A program made the position numbers and the translations under genes. Below are positions 16,839 to 26,300 of a DNA stretch of 64,000 bases, piece by piece (positions within the stretch are counted from its first letter, which is position 1; every line of letters starts with the position of its first letter). The notes below the pieces were generated by a model. That model was not told the origin of the DNA and ran no database searches. It saw nothing but the letters and a program-made list of their open reading frames with translations. The DNA comes from JASLMY01 sp965226475 (GTDB lineage Bacteria > Pseudomonadota > Alphaproteobacteria > GCA-2731375), in NCBI GenBank assembly GCA_965226475.1, contig CBDDDJ010000005.1, forward strand, positions 2,654,067-2,718,066, in the 5' to 3' direction.

Positions 16839-17690
16839 ATGGTGTTGGATAGACGCACGGCGACGGATACGTTTCGCATTCGGCTGACGGAGGCGCTGGA
16901 GCGTCTGGGCGTCAGCCGCGCCGAGTTCGCCCGCCGCGCCGGCATCGACCGGTCGACGCTGACCCAGCTGCTGTCCAGCGAGAATGCGCGCCTACCCCGC
17001 GCCGACACCCTGGCGGCCATCGCGACGACCCTGAACATCAGCACCGACTGGTTGTTGGGGTTGAGTCAGCAGGCCGAGCGGAGCGCCGAAATCCTCGAGG
17101 AATCGATCCATATCGAGCTTGTCGCGGGCGTGCCGACGGATGAGCGGCTGCGGGAGTGGTACGAGGAAGCCGTCGGCTACAAGATCCGCCACGTGCCGAC
17201 GACCCTGCCCCATCTGACCCAGACCGACGAAGTGCTGAGCTACGAATACAAGGACTTCCAGGCCAAGGATCCGACCCAGGTGATCGCCGCCTCGCAAGAG
17301 CAGCTGGGCTATTCGCGCCTGCCCGACACGGACATGGAGGTCTGCTGCGCCGCCCAGGTGATCGAGGAATTCGCGCGCGGCGAGGGCATTTGGCGCGGGC
17401 TGCAGCGGGCCGCCCGGACGCGCCAGCTCGACACCATGATCCGCCTGGTCGAGGAGCTGTACCCGACCTTTCGCTGGTACCTGTACGACGGGCTGACGTG
17501 CTTTTCCGTGCCGCTGACGATCTTTGGACCGCTGCGCGCCGCCGTCTATATGGGCCAGATGTACTTCGTCTATACGACGAGCGAGCACATCCGCGTGCTG
17601 ACCAGGCATTTCGACGGCCTGATCCGCGTCGCCAGCGTGCAGCCGCCGGATGTCGCCACCTTCCTGCGCGATCTGCGCAGGGAGGTCTAG
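16839..17690 (+). CDS. XRE-type helix-turn-helix transcriptional regulator
   Basis: Residues about 8-65 form an XRE helix-turn-helix (FRIRLTEALERLGVSRAEFA, then RRAGIDRSTLTQLLSSENAR and TLAAIATTLNISTDWLLGL). The roughly 200-residue C-terminal part (DERLREWYEEAVGYKIRHVP, YPTFRWYLYDGLTCFSVPL) is not recognised but is typical of alphaproteobacterial single-component regulators with a sensor-like domain. The start at 16839 is favoured over an ATG at 16779 because the conserved part begins there. The divergent gene is the desaturase, a possible target. The TAG stop lies in the CTAG site used by an IS427-type insertion, so the protein end is native. Confidence 0.8.
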   Translation: MVLDRRTATDTFRIRLTEALERLGVSRAEFARRAGIDRSTLTQLLSSENARLPRADTLAAIATTLNISTDWLLGLSQQAERSAEILEESIHIELVAGVPTDERLREWYEEAVGYKIRHVPTTLPHLTQTDEVLSYEYKDFQAKDPTQVIAASQEQLGYSRLPDTDMEVCCAAQVIEEFARGEGIWRGLQRAARTRQLDTMIRLVEELYPTFRWYLYDGLTCFSVPLTIFGPLRAAVYMGQMYFVYTTSEHIRVLTRHFDGLIRVASVQPPDVATFLRDLRREV

Positions 17691-17785
17691 GGCCCGTTTA
17701 CAATTAGGGGATTCCCCTTAACCAGTGAGTTGTGATTCAAGACTGTTTTTGGGGGGAGGCAGTCTTGATTCGCACGATTCTTTCA

Positions 17786-18715
17786 GTGTCTGGCCCGAAA
17801 AGAGTTGAGTGATTTCAGTCAGTTGTGATTCACTGTTTGTATTTAGCAACCAGGGAGACACAACATGTGGACCAAAATCACTCGCCCGAAGTATGAACGC
17901 GACCTGCTGCGCTACGCAAGCGACCTGACGGATGGAGAATGGAAGGTGCTGGAGCCGTTGCTGCCTCGCGCCAAAGCGCTGGGACGGCCTCGGACGACGG
18001 CATTGCGCGAGGTGGTGAACGCGATCCTCTACCTACTGCGTAGCGGCTGTCCATGGCGCATGCTGCCCCGGGACTTCCCGCCACGCTCGACGGTGCAGCG
18101 CTACTTTTATCTCTGGCGGGACGACGGCACCTGGTCCGAGGTCAACCGGCAACTGCTGGTCGCGGCGCGCGAGGCCGAGGGCCGCGCGGCCGGCCCGTCG
18201 GCCGGTATCATCGACAGTCAGAGCGTAAAAACCACGGAAAGCGGCGGTATCCGGGGCTTCGACGCCGGAAAGAAAGTCAAGGGCCGCAAGCGTCACATCC
18301 TCACCGACACCGGCGGCCTGCTGGTCGCGGTCGTGGTCCACGGCGCCGAGATCCAGGACCGCGACGGCGCGCCGGCGGTGTTCGCCGCCATCCCCCGCCA
18401 CTTTCCCCGCCTGCGCCACGTCTTCGCCGACGGCGCCTATGCCGGGCCCAAGCTCGAGGGCGCACTGAAGCGGATCGGCCGCTGGTCGCTGGAGATCGTC
18501 AACCGTCCCGCGGGCGTGAAGGGCTTCCAACTCCTGCCCCGCCGATGGGTCGTCGAGCGCACGCTCGCCTGGCTCAATCGAAACCGGCGGCTGGCCAAGG
18601 ACTTCGAGACGGCCATCGAGACCGCCGAGGCCTGGATCTTCCTCGCCAGCATCCAACTCCTCACGCGCCGTCTCGCAAGAGCCTGAAAACACTCGATTCA
18701 TTTCGAGTCGGACTC
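17786..18715 (+). mobile_element. IS5-family element, IS1031-type group, inserted in IS427-type copy B
   Basis: A TCA target duplication (17783-17785 and 18716-18718) fits the TNA trinucleotide preference of the IS1031 group. The ends GTGTCTGGCCCGAAA and the inverted GAGTCCGACTCGAAA are imperfect inverted repeats extending over about 33 bp. It contains one intact transposase. Confidence 0.85.
17865..18686 (+). CDS. IS5-family (IS1031-type) transposase
   Basis: The 273-residue protein has the N-terminal LTDGEWKVLEPLLPRAKALG, SGCPWRMLPRDFPPRSTVQR, and the DDE core: D in AGIIDSQSVKTTESGG, D in HVFADGAYAGPKL and E in PRRWVVERTLAWLNRNRRLA. It is full length in a single frame and probably functional. 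The start ATG follows GGGAG. Confidence 0.93.
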   Translation: MWTKITRPKYERDLLRYASDLTDGEWKVLEPLLPRAKALGRPRTTALREVVNAILYLLRSGCPWRMLPRDFPPRSTVQRYFYLWRDDGTWSEVNRQLLVAAREAEGRAAGPSAGIIDSQSVKTTESGGIRGFDAGKKVKGRKRHILTDTGGLLVAVVVHGAEIQDRDGAPAVFAAIPRHFPRLRHVFADGAYAGPKLEGALKRIGRWSLEIVNRPAGVKGFQLLPRRWVVERTLAWLNRNRRLAKDFETAIETAEAWIFLASIQLLTRRLARA

Positions 18716-18796
18716 TCAGACCCGCAGTGGGATCGGATCAAGGATCTGGTGCCTGGCAAGGCGACGGACCGCGGCGTGACCGGCCGCAACAACCGG

Positions 18797-19138
18797 CGGT
18801 TTGTCGAGGCCGTGCTTTGGGTGGCCCGCACTGGTTCGCCATGGCGCGATCTGCCCGATGCGTTCGGTCCCTGGTACACCGTCTACACCCGCTTCTGGCG
18901 CTGGTCGCGGCACGGGGTCTGGAAGCAGGTGTTCAAGGCCCTGGCCGACGACCCGGATTTCGAATACCGGTTTGTCGAGGCCGTGCTTTGGGTGGCCCGC
19001 ACTGGTTCGCCATGGCGCGATCTGCCCGATGCGTTCGGTCCCTGGTACACCGTCTACACCCGCTTCTGGCGCTGGTCGCGGCACGGGGTCTGGAAGCAGG
19101 TGTTCAAGGCCCTGGCCGACGACCCGGATTTCGAATAC
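18797..19138 (+). repeat. 171-bp in-frame tandem duplication in IS427-type copy B
   Basis: Positions 18797-18967 and 18968-19138 are identical copies starting CGGTTTGTCGAGGCC. The unit is 57 codons, so the frame is kept. Copies A and C have only one unit. Confidence 0.93.
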
Positions 19139-19633
19139 CTGATCATCGACACCACCATCGTGCGGGCGCATCACCACGCCGCCGGCGCAAAAGGGGGACT
19201 CAAAATCAGGCCATCGGACGCTCGCGCGGCGGGCTAAGCAGCAAAATCCATATCGTCGTGGACGGGCTTGGCAATCCCCTGCGCTTCGTTCTCACCGCCG
19301 GCCAGGTGCATGACAGCACCCAGGCAAGAGCGCTCGTCGAGGGCCTGACCGGCGCCTACCTGCTCGCCGACAAGGCCTATGACTCCAACGAGTTCCGCGA
19401 CGTCATCGCCGAGCACGGCATGGTCGCCGTGATCCCGTCCAACCGCTCCCGGTCGATGGCGATCCCCTACGACAAACACCTCTACAAAGAACGCCACCTC
19501 GTCGAATGCTTCATCAACAAGATCAAGCAGTTCCGAAGGCTCGCCACCCGCTACGACAAAACCGCAGCCTCTTTCCTGTCCATGCTATGTCTGTGCGCTG
19601 CCATAATCTGGCTGCGTTAATTGTAAACAGGCC

Positions 19634-20829
19634 CTAGTGCCCGTTCGTGCGGCCGTCCGCGACCCGAACGTCGAACGACAGGAAGCGGTCGAAGAGGGCG
19701 GTCTTTCGCCAGCACCCGACCTCGAACATCTCCTGCGGTTCCCGCCACTCCATCAGCCCGAACCAGCGGAGCGGCCCGAGGATCCGTGTTGCGAACATCG
19801 ACGCCGCCGCATTCCAGCGCGCCGCCGGCAGAGCATCGTCCTGAAGGGCGCAGAGTGCCGTTAGTGCGTCGGCGCTCTGCCAGTCCTTCGTGACGGCCGA
19901 GAGCGACCAGAGGACCGCGCCGATATCGGCCTGCGGCCACCACCCCGGCAAGCCCCTGGGAAGCTCGCTCACGTATCGGGAAAGGTCCATCTCCCAGAAG
20001 GCGTGACGGAACAGCAGCGCCTGCAGCATGCCCCTGTTGTCCGGCTCCAGCATCTTGCTGCCGAGGGGCATCAACCGGAGCAGGCCAATGTCGCCCTCCA
20101 CCAGCACCGCCTTGTGCAGGAGCCGGTGCAGGAGATGGAGTTCGCCACATCCTCCTCGCGCAGCGCCTTGCCCTTCCGGAAATGCTCGATCGACTCCATC
20201 CCCGGCCACGACATGGCAGACCGCATCGCCGCCACCGTCTCCCGGCGGAGATTGCCCTTGTCCGTGAGCCACACAAAGGCCGAGCCCGCCACCGCATCGA
20301 GCAGGATCAGGGCATTCCGCACGATCGCCGACTCCCTCAGTTCCTCCTCGGAAAGATCGTTCGCCAGGACCAGCGCGCGGTTGACCGCCGCCGGCGCGGC
20401 GCCGAGCCCCCGAACGCTCTCTGCATCGAGCATGGACCGGACCGGCTCGATGCCGCCCGGCCAGGCCGACACCTCCAGCCCCCGCCCGGCCTGAGGACGA
20501 CCCCACCGCCTCCGGTTCCCGTCATCCGGCTGCTCCCCGGCTTCCGGTTTCAGATCCCGGTTCACGACCTCCCGGAGCGCCCTGGCCGCCTTGAACGCCG
20601 GCGCTTTCGAGGCCGGAATTGCCACACTCTCGCCGGTCCCCGGATTCCGGCCCATACGGGCCTCCCGGCTCCGCGTCGCGAAGGTGCCGAACCCGGCGAT
20701 CCGCACGGCCTCTTCCCTGGCCAGGGATTCGCCGATCGCCTCGAACACGGTGTCAACCGCCACTTCCGCCTCGGCCGTGTCCAGCCGCAGCCTGGCCGCC
20801 ACCCGGCCACTGATGTCTGCCTTGTTCAT
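19634..20829 (-). pseudogene. HU-domain DNA-binding protein fused to an uncharacterised C-terminal domain, frameshifted (left arm)
   Basis: Residues 1-92 are a histone-like HU/IHF domain: MNKADISGRVAARLRLDTAE, RIAGFGTFATRSREARMGRN and PGTGESVAIPASKAPAFKA. After a linker, about 270 residues follow with WLTDKGNLRRETVAAMRSAM and later LHLLHRLLHKAVLVEGDIGL, LFRHAFWEMDLSRYV and WFGLMEWREPQEMFEVG; this part is not recognised but looks like a conserved helical, possibly winged-helix module. A one-base loss at about 20147 separates EEDVA from ELHLLHRLL. Start ATG 20829. The stop overlaps the CTAG of the IS427-type insertion. The same frameshift is in the right arm. Confidence 0.75.
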
Positions 20830-21128
20830 CCCTCGCTCCCTGCAACTCCGGCAGCTGCGGCGCGTGCCAAATCCCCCGACCGCCCGCGAACCCGACGCTC
20901 TACGGCAAACCCTGCACAGGACCGACACCTATCGCGTAACAGCCCCGATTCCCATCCCGCGAGGGTCCGGCACTCGATTTTCCCCGCGACCGCCGTATCG
21001 CCGCCGTCCGCGCTGCACACGCCGCAGCGGTGCATCCGGCCGGCAGGAGGCCGTGGCCGGCGGCGGGCGGTCGAGACCCGGGGGCCGGAGAAGGCTCCCC
21101 CTGCGCCACCGTCGCGGAGATCGAAGCC

Positions 21129-21374
21129 ATGCCCGAGACCACCAACATCACCGAAGAACACCGCCGCGCATTCGAGGCGCTGACCAGCGGAAAGTTGGAA
21201 AATTTCTGCCTGTTTTCGTGCACCGCGAATGACCATCCTGCCGCTGCCATCGCCGCTGTCACGGTCCAGCCGACTGACGACGGAACCGGCGAGGCCGAAT
21301 ACCTGATTGCCCCGCTGTTCGTGTCGGTGGGCCCTGGGATCACGCTCCTCGACCACGACGGGCGGGAAGCATGA
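21129..21374 (+). CDS. Small conserved plasmid-type protein of unknown function (left arm)
   Basis: The 81-residue protein reads TEEHRRAFEALTSGKLENFC, LFSCTANDHPAAAIAAVTVQ and YLIAPLFVSVGPGITLLDHDGREA. It resembles small conserved proteins often found next to strawberry-notch helicase genes in alphaproteobacterial plasmids and islands; no function is known. The start at 21129 (MPETTN) is chosen because sequence conservation is expected from there and the upstream frame is low-complexity. It overlaps the next gene by 4 bp (ATGA), so the two are translationally coupled. Confidence 0.65.
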   Translation: MPETTNITEEHRRAFEALTSGKLENFCLFSCTANDHPAAAIAAVTVQPTDDGTGEAEYLIAPLFVSVGPGITLLDHDGREA

Positions 21375-21690
21375 GCGGACGCCAGCTGCAACGCCTCCGG
21401 CGGAACGCCGAAATCCCCGTACCGCCCGAATGCCGCGAAATGATCCGCCGCCGCGCGCTCGTGGCCGTCAATCACTCAGGTGGCAAGGATTCGCAGGCAA
21501 TGACGATTCTCCTTTCGCGGATCGTTCCCCGCGAACAGACGATCGTCGTTCACGCGCCGCTCGGCGAGGTCGAATGGCCGGGGACGATGGCCCATATCGA
21601 GGCGACAATTACCGAAGGCGTGCCGCTGATCCTTGCACCCGTTACGTCCGGCAAGGCGCTACTCGATCGCATCGAGGAACGCGGCCGGTT
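21371..21690 (+). pseudogene. PAPS reductase-like (adenine nucleotide alpha hydrolase) N-terminal fragment (left arm)
   Basis: The frame opens with MSGRQLQRLRRNAEIPVPPE and has the PP-loop-like VNHSGGKDSQAMTILLSRIV, then VVHAPLGEVEWPGTMAHIEA, which matches the phosphoadenosine-phosphosulfate reductase-like family used by mobile elements as well as in sulfate assimilation. After EERGR it runs, by a deletion, into the strawberry-notch gene in a different frame. The C-terminal half with the Cys motif is lost. The identical junction in the right arm shows the deletion predates the duplication. Confidence 0.65.
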
Positions 21691-24630
21691 ACCGATGCCA
21701 CCGGCGACGGCGAAGCCCTGTCCGCGCCGGTGCGTTTCCGGCGCGGCTGGATGCTGGGCGATGGCACCGGCTGCGGCAAGGGCCGCCAGGTCGCCGCCAT
21801 CATCCTCGACCACTGGCTGCGCGGCCGCCGCCGGGCGCTGTGGCTCTCCGCCTCCGACAAGCTGCTCGAGGACGCGCGCCGCGACTGGGCCGCGATCGGC
21901 GGGAGCGAAGCCGACCTCATCCCATTGGGCAAGTTCCGCCAGGGGGCCGAAATTCCTCAAGAGGCCGGGATCCTGTTCGCCACCTATGCAACCTTGCGCT
22001 CGCCCGCCCGCCAGGGAAAGCGCTCGCGCCTCGAACAGATCGTGGACTGGCTCGCGGACGGGATGGATGAAGACTCCCGCCATGCCTTTGGCGGCGTCAT
22101 CGTGTTCGACGAGGCCCACGCCATGGCCAATGCCGCCGGGTCCAAGGGATCGCGCGGCGACACGGCGCCCTCGCAGCAAGGCCGCGCCGGATTGCGTCTG
22201 CAGAACGCCTTGCCCGATGCCCGTATCCTCTATGTCTCCGCCACCGGGGCCACCACGGTGCCTGGCTTGGCCTATGCGCGCCGCCTCGGCCTGTGGGGCG
22301 GCGCGGATACGGGCGGCGAGACGCCCTTCGAGCAACGCACCGACTTCGTCACGGCCATGGAGGCCGGCGGGGTCGCGGCGATGGAGGTGGTGGCCCGCGA
22401 TCTGAAAGCCCTCGGGCTCTACCAAGCCCGTGCGCTTAGCTATGACGGGGTCGAGGTCGAGCCGCTCGAACATCCGCTCACGCCCGAACAGCGGCGCATC
22501 TACGACGCTTATGCCGGGGCCTTCAAGGTGATCCACCGCAATATAGAAGACGCGCTCAAAGCCACCGGCATCATGGAGGGCGATGCCACCCTCAACAAGA
22601 ATGCCAAGTCCGCCGCGCTGTCGGCTTTCGAGGGCGCGAAGCAGCGCTTCTTCGGCCATCTCCTGACCGCCATGAAATGCCCCTCGCTGATCCGGGCGAT
22701 CGAGGCCGATCTCGAGGCCGGCCATGCCTGCGTCATCCAGCTGGTCTCCACCGGCGAGGCTTTGCTGGACCGGCGCATCGCCGACATCCCCGTCTCGGAA
22801 TGGGACGACATCTCCGTCGACCTGACGCCAAGGGAGGCGTGCCTGGAATATCTGGCCCACGCCTTCCCGGTGCAATTGCAGGAACCCTTCACCGACGATG
22901 ACGGCAATCTGATGAGCCGGCCCGTGACCGACGCCGAGGGCAACCCGGTCCTGTGCCAGGAAGCCGTGGCCGCCCGCGATGCCTTGATCGAGAAACTCGC
23001 GGCGTTGCCGCCGGTGCAGGCCGCGCTCGACCAGATCCTGCACCGCTTCGGCGGCGAGGCCGTCGCCGAGGTCACCGGCCGCTCCCGCCGGGTCTTGCGC
23101 ATCGCCGATGCATCCGGCGAACGCCTGGCGCTGCGCAGCCGCCCGGCCTCGGCCAACCTCGCCGAGACCGCCGCCTTCATGGCGGGCGATAAACGCATCC
23201 TCGTCTTCTCCATGGCCGGCGGCACCGGGCGCAGCTATCACGCCGATCTCGGTTGCGGCAATACACGGCGGCGTATCCATTACCTGCTGGAGCCGGGCTG
23301 GCGGGCCGACCAGGCGATCCAGGGGCTGGGCCGCACCCATCGAACGCACCAGGCCTCGGCCCCACTGTTCCGCCCCGTCACCACGGATGTGAAGGGCGAG
23401 CGGCGCTTCATCGCCACCATCGCTCGGCGTCTCGACAGCCTCGGCGCCATCACCCGGGGCCAGCGCGATTCGCAGACCGCCATGGGCGGCGGCGATGCTA
23501 CCCTGTTCCGGGCCAGCGACAATCTGGAGAGCCCCTACGCCAAGGTGGCGCTGCGCCAGTTCTATATCGCGCTGTGGCGCGGCAACATTGCGGGCTGGTC
23601 CATGGACCGCTTCGAGGACGCCACCGGGCTGAAGCTGATCTGGGAAGGCTCGCTCAAGGAAGACCTGCCGCCGATGCCCCGGTTCCTCAACCGCCTGCTG
23701 GCCCTGCCCATCGCCGAGCAGAACGAGTTGTTCGCCGAGCTGGAAACCCGCATCGAGGCCAACATCGAACAGGCCATCGAGGCCGGGACCCACGAGCAGG
23801 GCGTCGAGACCATCCGGGCCGACTCCCCCATTGTGGCCTCGCGCGAGACGGTTCACGTTCATGAAGCCTCGGGCGCCGCCACCGAGCTTGTCGAGATCGT
23901 CCGCCGCGACCGGCTCGTGCCGCTGACGGCCGGCGATGCGCTCGCCTTGCGCGACGGGCGGCCCGTCATCAACACCCGCTCGAAGCGCGCCGCCGTGGTT
24001 CTGCCCGCGCCGTCGCGGATGTTCGAGGACGGCGGGGTCGAGGCCCGGGTCCGCCTGGTCCGTCCCGCCGCCCGCGAGCCCATGGCCGCGGAGGAACTTG
24101 CCGCCTCGAACTGGGAGGATGCCGGTGGGGATCGTTGGCGCGCGTCGTGGGATGCGGAGATCGAAGCTCTGCCCAGCCACACTGAATCCCGTCTGTGGCT
24201 GGTCACCGGCCTGCTGCTGCCCATCTGGGATCGCCTGCCGGGCGAGAACATGCGGGTGCGCCGGCTCGCGACCGATGCCGGGGAAAGCCTGCTCGGCCGG
24301 GTTCTAACGCCCGAGCAGGCGTACGCCTTCCACGACGCCTTCGGACTGGCCGGCGGACCGGTCATGAGCCCCGCCGAGATGCACGAGGCGATCCTGACCC
24401 GCGGCGCGTCCTTCGATCTCGCCAACGGCTGGCGCCTCGCAAGGCGGCGCCTGATGGGCGCCGTGCGCGTCGAAATCGAGGGGCCGGCCGACGGTGACCT
24501 CGCGGCGCTCAAGCGCATGGGGTGCGCCACCGAGATCGTCTCGTGGCGGACCCGGGTGTTCGTGCCCGAATACATCGACCTCGGCCGCATCCTCGAACGC
24601 TGGCCGCTCGCGGCTGCGAACCCGGTGTAA
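21690..24630 (+). pseudogene. Strawberry-notch-like SNF2/DEAD helicase, N-terminally truncated (left arm)
   Basis: From VTDATGDGEALSAPVRFRRG onward there are about 980 codons of continuous frame. It has Walker A-like WMLGDGTGCGKGRQVAAIIL, a DEAH box in GGVIVFDEAHAMANAAGS, motif III-like LYVSATGATTVPGLAYA, and a C-terminal strawberry-notch helicase C domain with WRADQAIQGLGRTHRTHQAS. Such proteins are common on alphaproteobacterial plasmids, usually about 1400 residues with an N-terminal methylase-like region, which is missing. No start codon or ribosome site remains, so it is probably unexpressed. The frame is intact in this arm and broken in the right arm. Confidence 0.8.
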
Positions 24631-24933
24631 ACCCGCACTCTCCCGCCGGGTATCCGGCGCGGGGGCATGCGAGCCCTTGGCTCCGCCCGCTACGCGAGCT
24701 TCCGGGGATTTGCGCCTTTGCGCCGCCCACTGCCGCCAATTGTACTGCCTGCCATGGGAAGGACATTGCCATGCCTTCGTCACACTGTTGATCGGCGTGG
24801 AATATTGACCCCCTTGGTGGGGTAATCGGCGTCCAAAATTGACCCCCCTGGTTTTGTGATTTTTAACACACCTCGTTGTTTGGACAGACGAGGTGGGGGA
24901 GATGCTGGTAGTGGAAACGATCGCACGGATCTG

Positions 24934-25834
24934 GTGCGCCAGGCGAACTGGCAGAAGGTAGGGGGTGCAGCTCCCGACCGCTTCGCCGCCCTGCAGCCGA
25001 GGGGAACCACGGCGAAGCGTGCGGGAGTCCCCCGGAACGAAGGAGTAACCGAACCACGTTTCTCCGCGAGCCGTGCGTTGGCTCCCGTGAGGGGGCAGGC
25101 GAAGCGTGGGTAGCGGCATGGATGGGCAGGGCTATTGAGCACCGTAAAAGCGATGGTCCGGGGTGCCGAGGCTTTCAGATCGGTCGAAGGCAATATCGCA
25201 GGCGTCGTTTTGGTGAGATGTCGGCGAGCTCCGCGGTGTCAGAGAACCCATGCACGTTCGCACGCCTTCTGTTGGGACCCTGGGAGGTCTTCAAACTGCC
25301 CCGGTTGTCGTAAAGGGGCCGCGTAGGGAATGGAGAAAACCGAAGCCTATGATGAACGGTTTGAAGAAGTCGGATGAGGCCGTACGACCTGTGAGGGCGG
25401 CGAACAAGGGAGCGCGAGCTTCTGCGGAGTCGCCGGAGGAAAGGGCCTCAACCAAGGGGAATCCGGATTGCCAAAGCACGCGCCGAACACAGTGTCGGGT
25501 AAGCGTGCCACAGGCGGCGGCCCGGATACGGAAAGCTGCAGAGAGAAACCCGAAGGAACGTCTCACTGCGCTCTTCCACCACATTACGCCGGACGCGCTC
25601 GGTGCGGCCTACTTCGCATTGAAGAAGGACGCAGCAGCCGGTGTCGACGGCGTTACGTGGGACATGTACGGCGAGGGTCTGGATGAGCGCCTGCTCGACC
25701 TGCACCGGCGCCTGCACAGAGGGGGAGCGTACCGGGCGCCGCCGGTTCGGCGGGTAGAGATACCCAAGCCGGACGGGGGGACACGACCGCTCGGGATCGC
25801 GGCGCTGGAGGACAAGGTCGTCCAGAAGGCGGTT
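24934..25834 (+). mobile_element. 5' fragment of the group II intron with truncated reverse transcriptase (left arm)
   Basis: It starts GTGCGCCAGGCGAACTGGC as in the full intron at 10650-12616. The RT frame begins at about 25349 and stops being RT after EDKVVQKAVV. The join to istA lies within a short shared TTGT. The RT here keeps the ancestral GLDERLLDLHRRLHRGGAY segment that is scrambled in the full-length copy. A 56-bp net insertion near 24971 disrupts the first hairpin in this arm only. It cannot splice or transpose. Confidence 0.8.
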
Positions 25835-26110
25835 GTTGTCGCCGTCGCAGGGTTTTGTGCCGCTGAGCTTCGATCCCGGCGAGGCCTACCAGTTCGACTG
25901 GAGCCACGAGTACGCGCGCCTGTCGGGTGTGACGACCAAGGTGAAGGCGGCGCACATGCGGCTCTGCTATAGCCGCATGCAGCTGGTTCAGATCTTCCCG
26001 CGCGAGAGCCAGGAGATGGTGTTCGAGGCGCACGAACGGGCCGTCTCACCCATCATTGCGAGATCATCGAGACCGGCAACGAGAGCTGGCGCTTCAAGAA
26101 CCGCTCCTGA
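25835..26110 (+). pseudogene. Joined remnants of istA (middle) and istB (end) (left arm)
   Basis: The frame reads SQGFVPLSFDPGEAYQFDWS, HEYARLSGVTTKVKAAHMRL and ESQEMVFEAHERA as in istA, then jumps at about 26042 to the istB tail, which here is read partly out of frame and ends ESWRFKNRS in the istB frame at 26110. About 3 kb of the IS21 sequence is deleted. Confidence 0.8.
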
Positions 26111-26300
26111 GCCGCCGCCGGCCGTGCCTGCGGCCCGGTTGCCCCGGTGGGTCAACAGGTACCCCCCGCGCGGCTTCGCTCCGCGTAGCGCAGGGCGCTA
26201 CACGAAGCCGCGCGGGTCCCCCCTATTGACTACCGGGACAACCTCCGCCGTGCCGCTCAGGGGGGTCAATTTTGCACGCCGATCGGGGGTCAATATTGAA

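Larger units (their letters stand above)
17765..19620 (+). pseudogene. IS427-type transposase, split and duplicated
   Basis: The N-terminal LIRTILS is separated from the remainder (DPQWDRIKDL onward, 18719) by the IS1031-type element. The first catalytic frame contains a 57-residue block (RFVEAVLWVARTGSPW to DDPDFEY) twice in tandem. The orfB part (SSKIHIVVDG to the C-terminus, stop at 19620) is intact. The protein cannot be produced from this copy. Confidence 0.85.
17691..19633 (+). mobile_element. IS427-type IS5-family element, copy B, interrupted and internally duplicated
   Basis: The ends are GGCCCGTTTACAATTA and TAATTGTAAACAGGCC, with CTAG on both sides (17687-17690 and 19634-19637). 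It is the same element as copy A in the opposite orientation. It is split by an IS1031-type element at 17786-18715 and carries a 171-bp tandem duplication. Confidence 0.9.
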
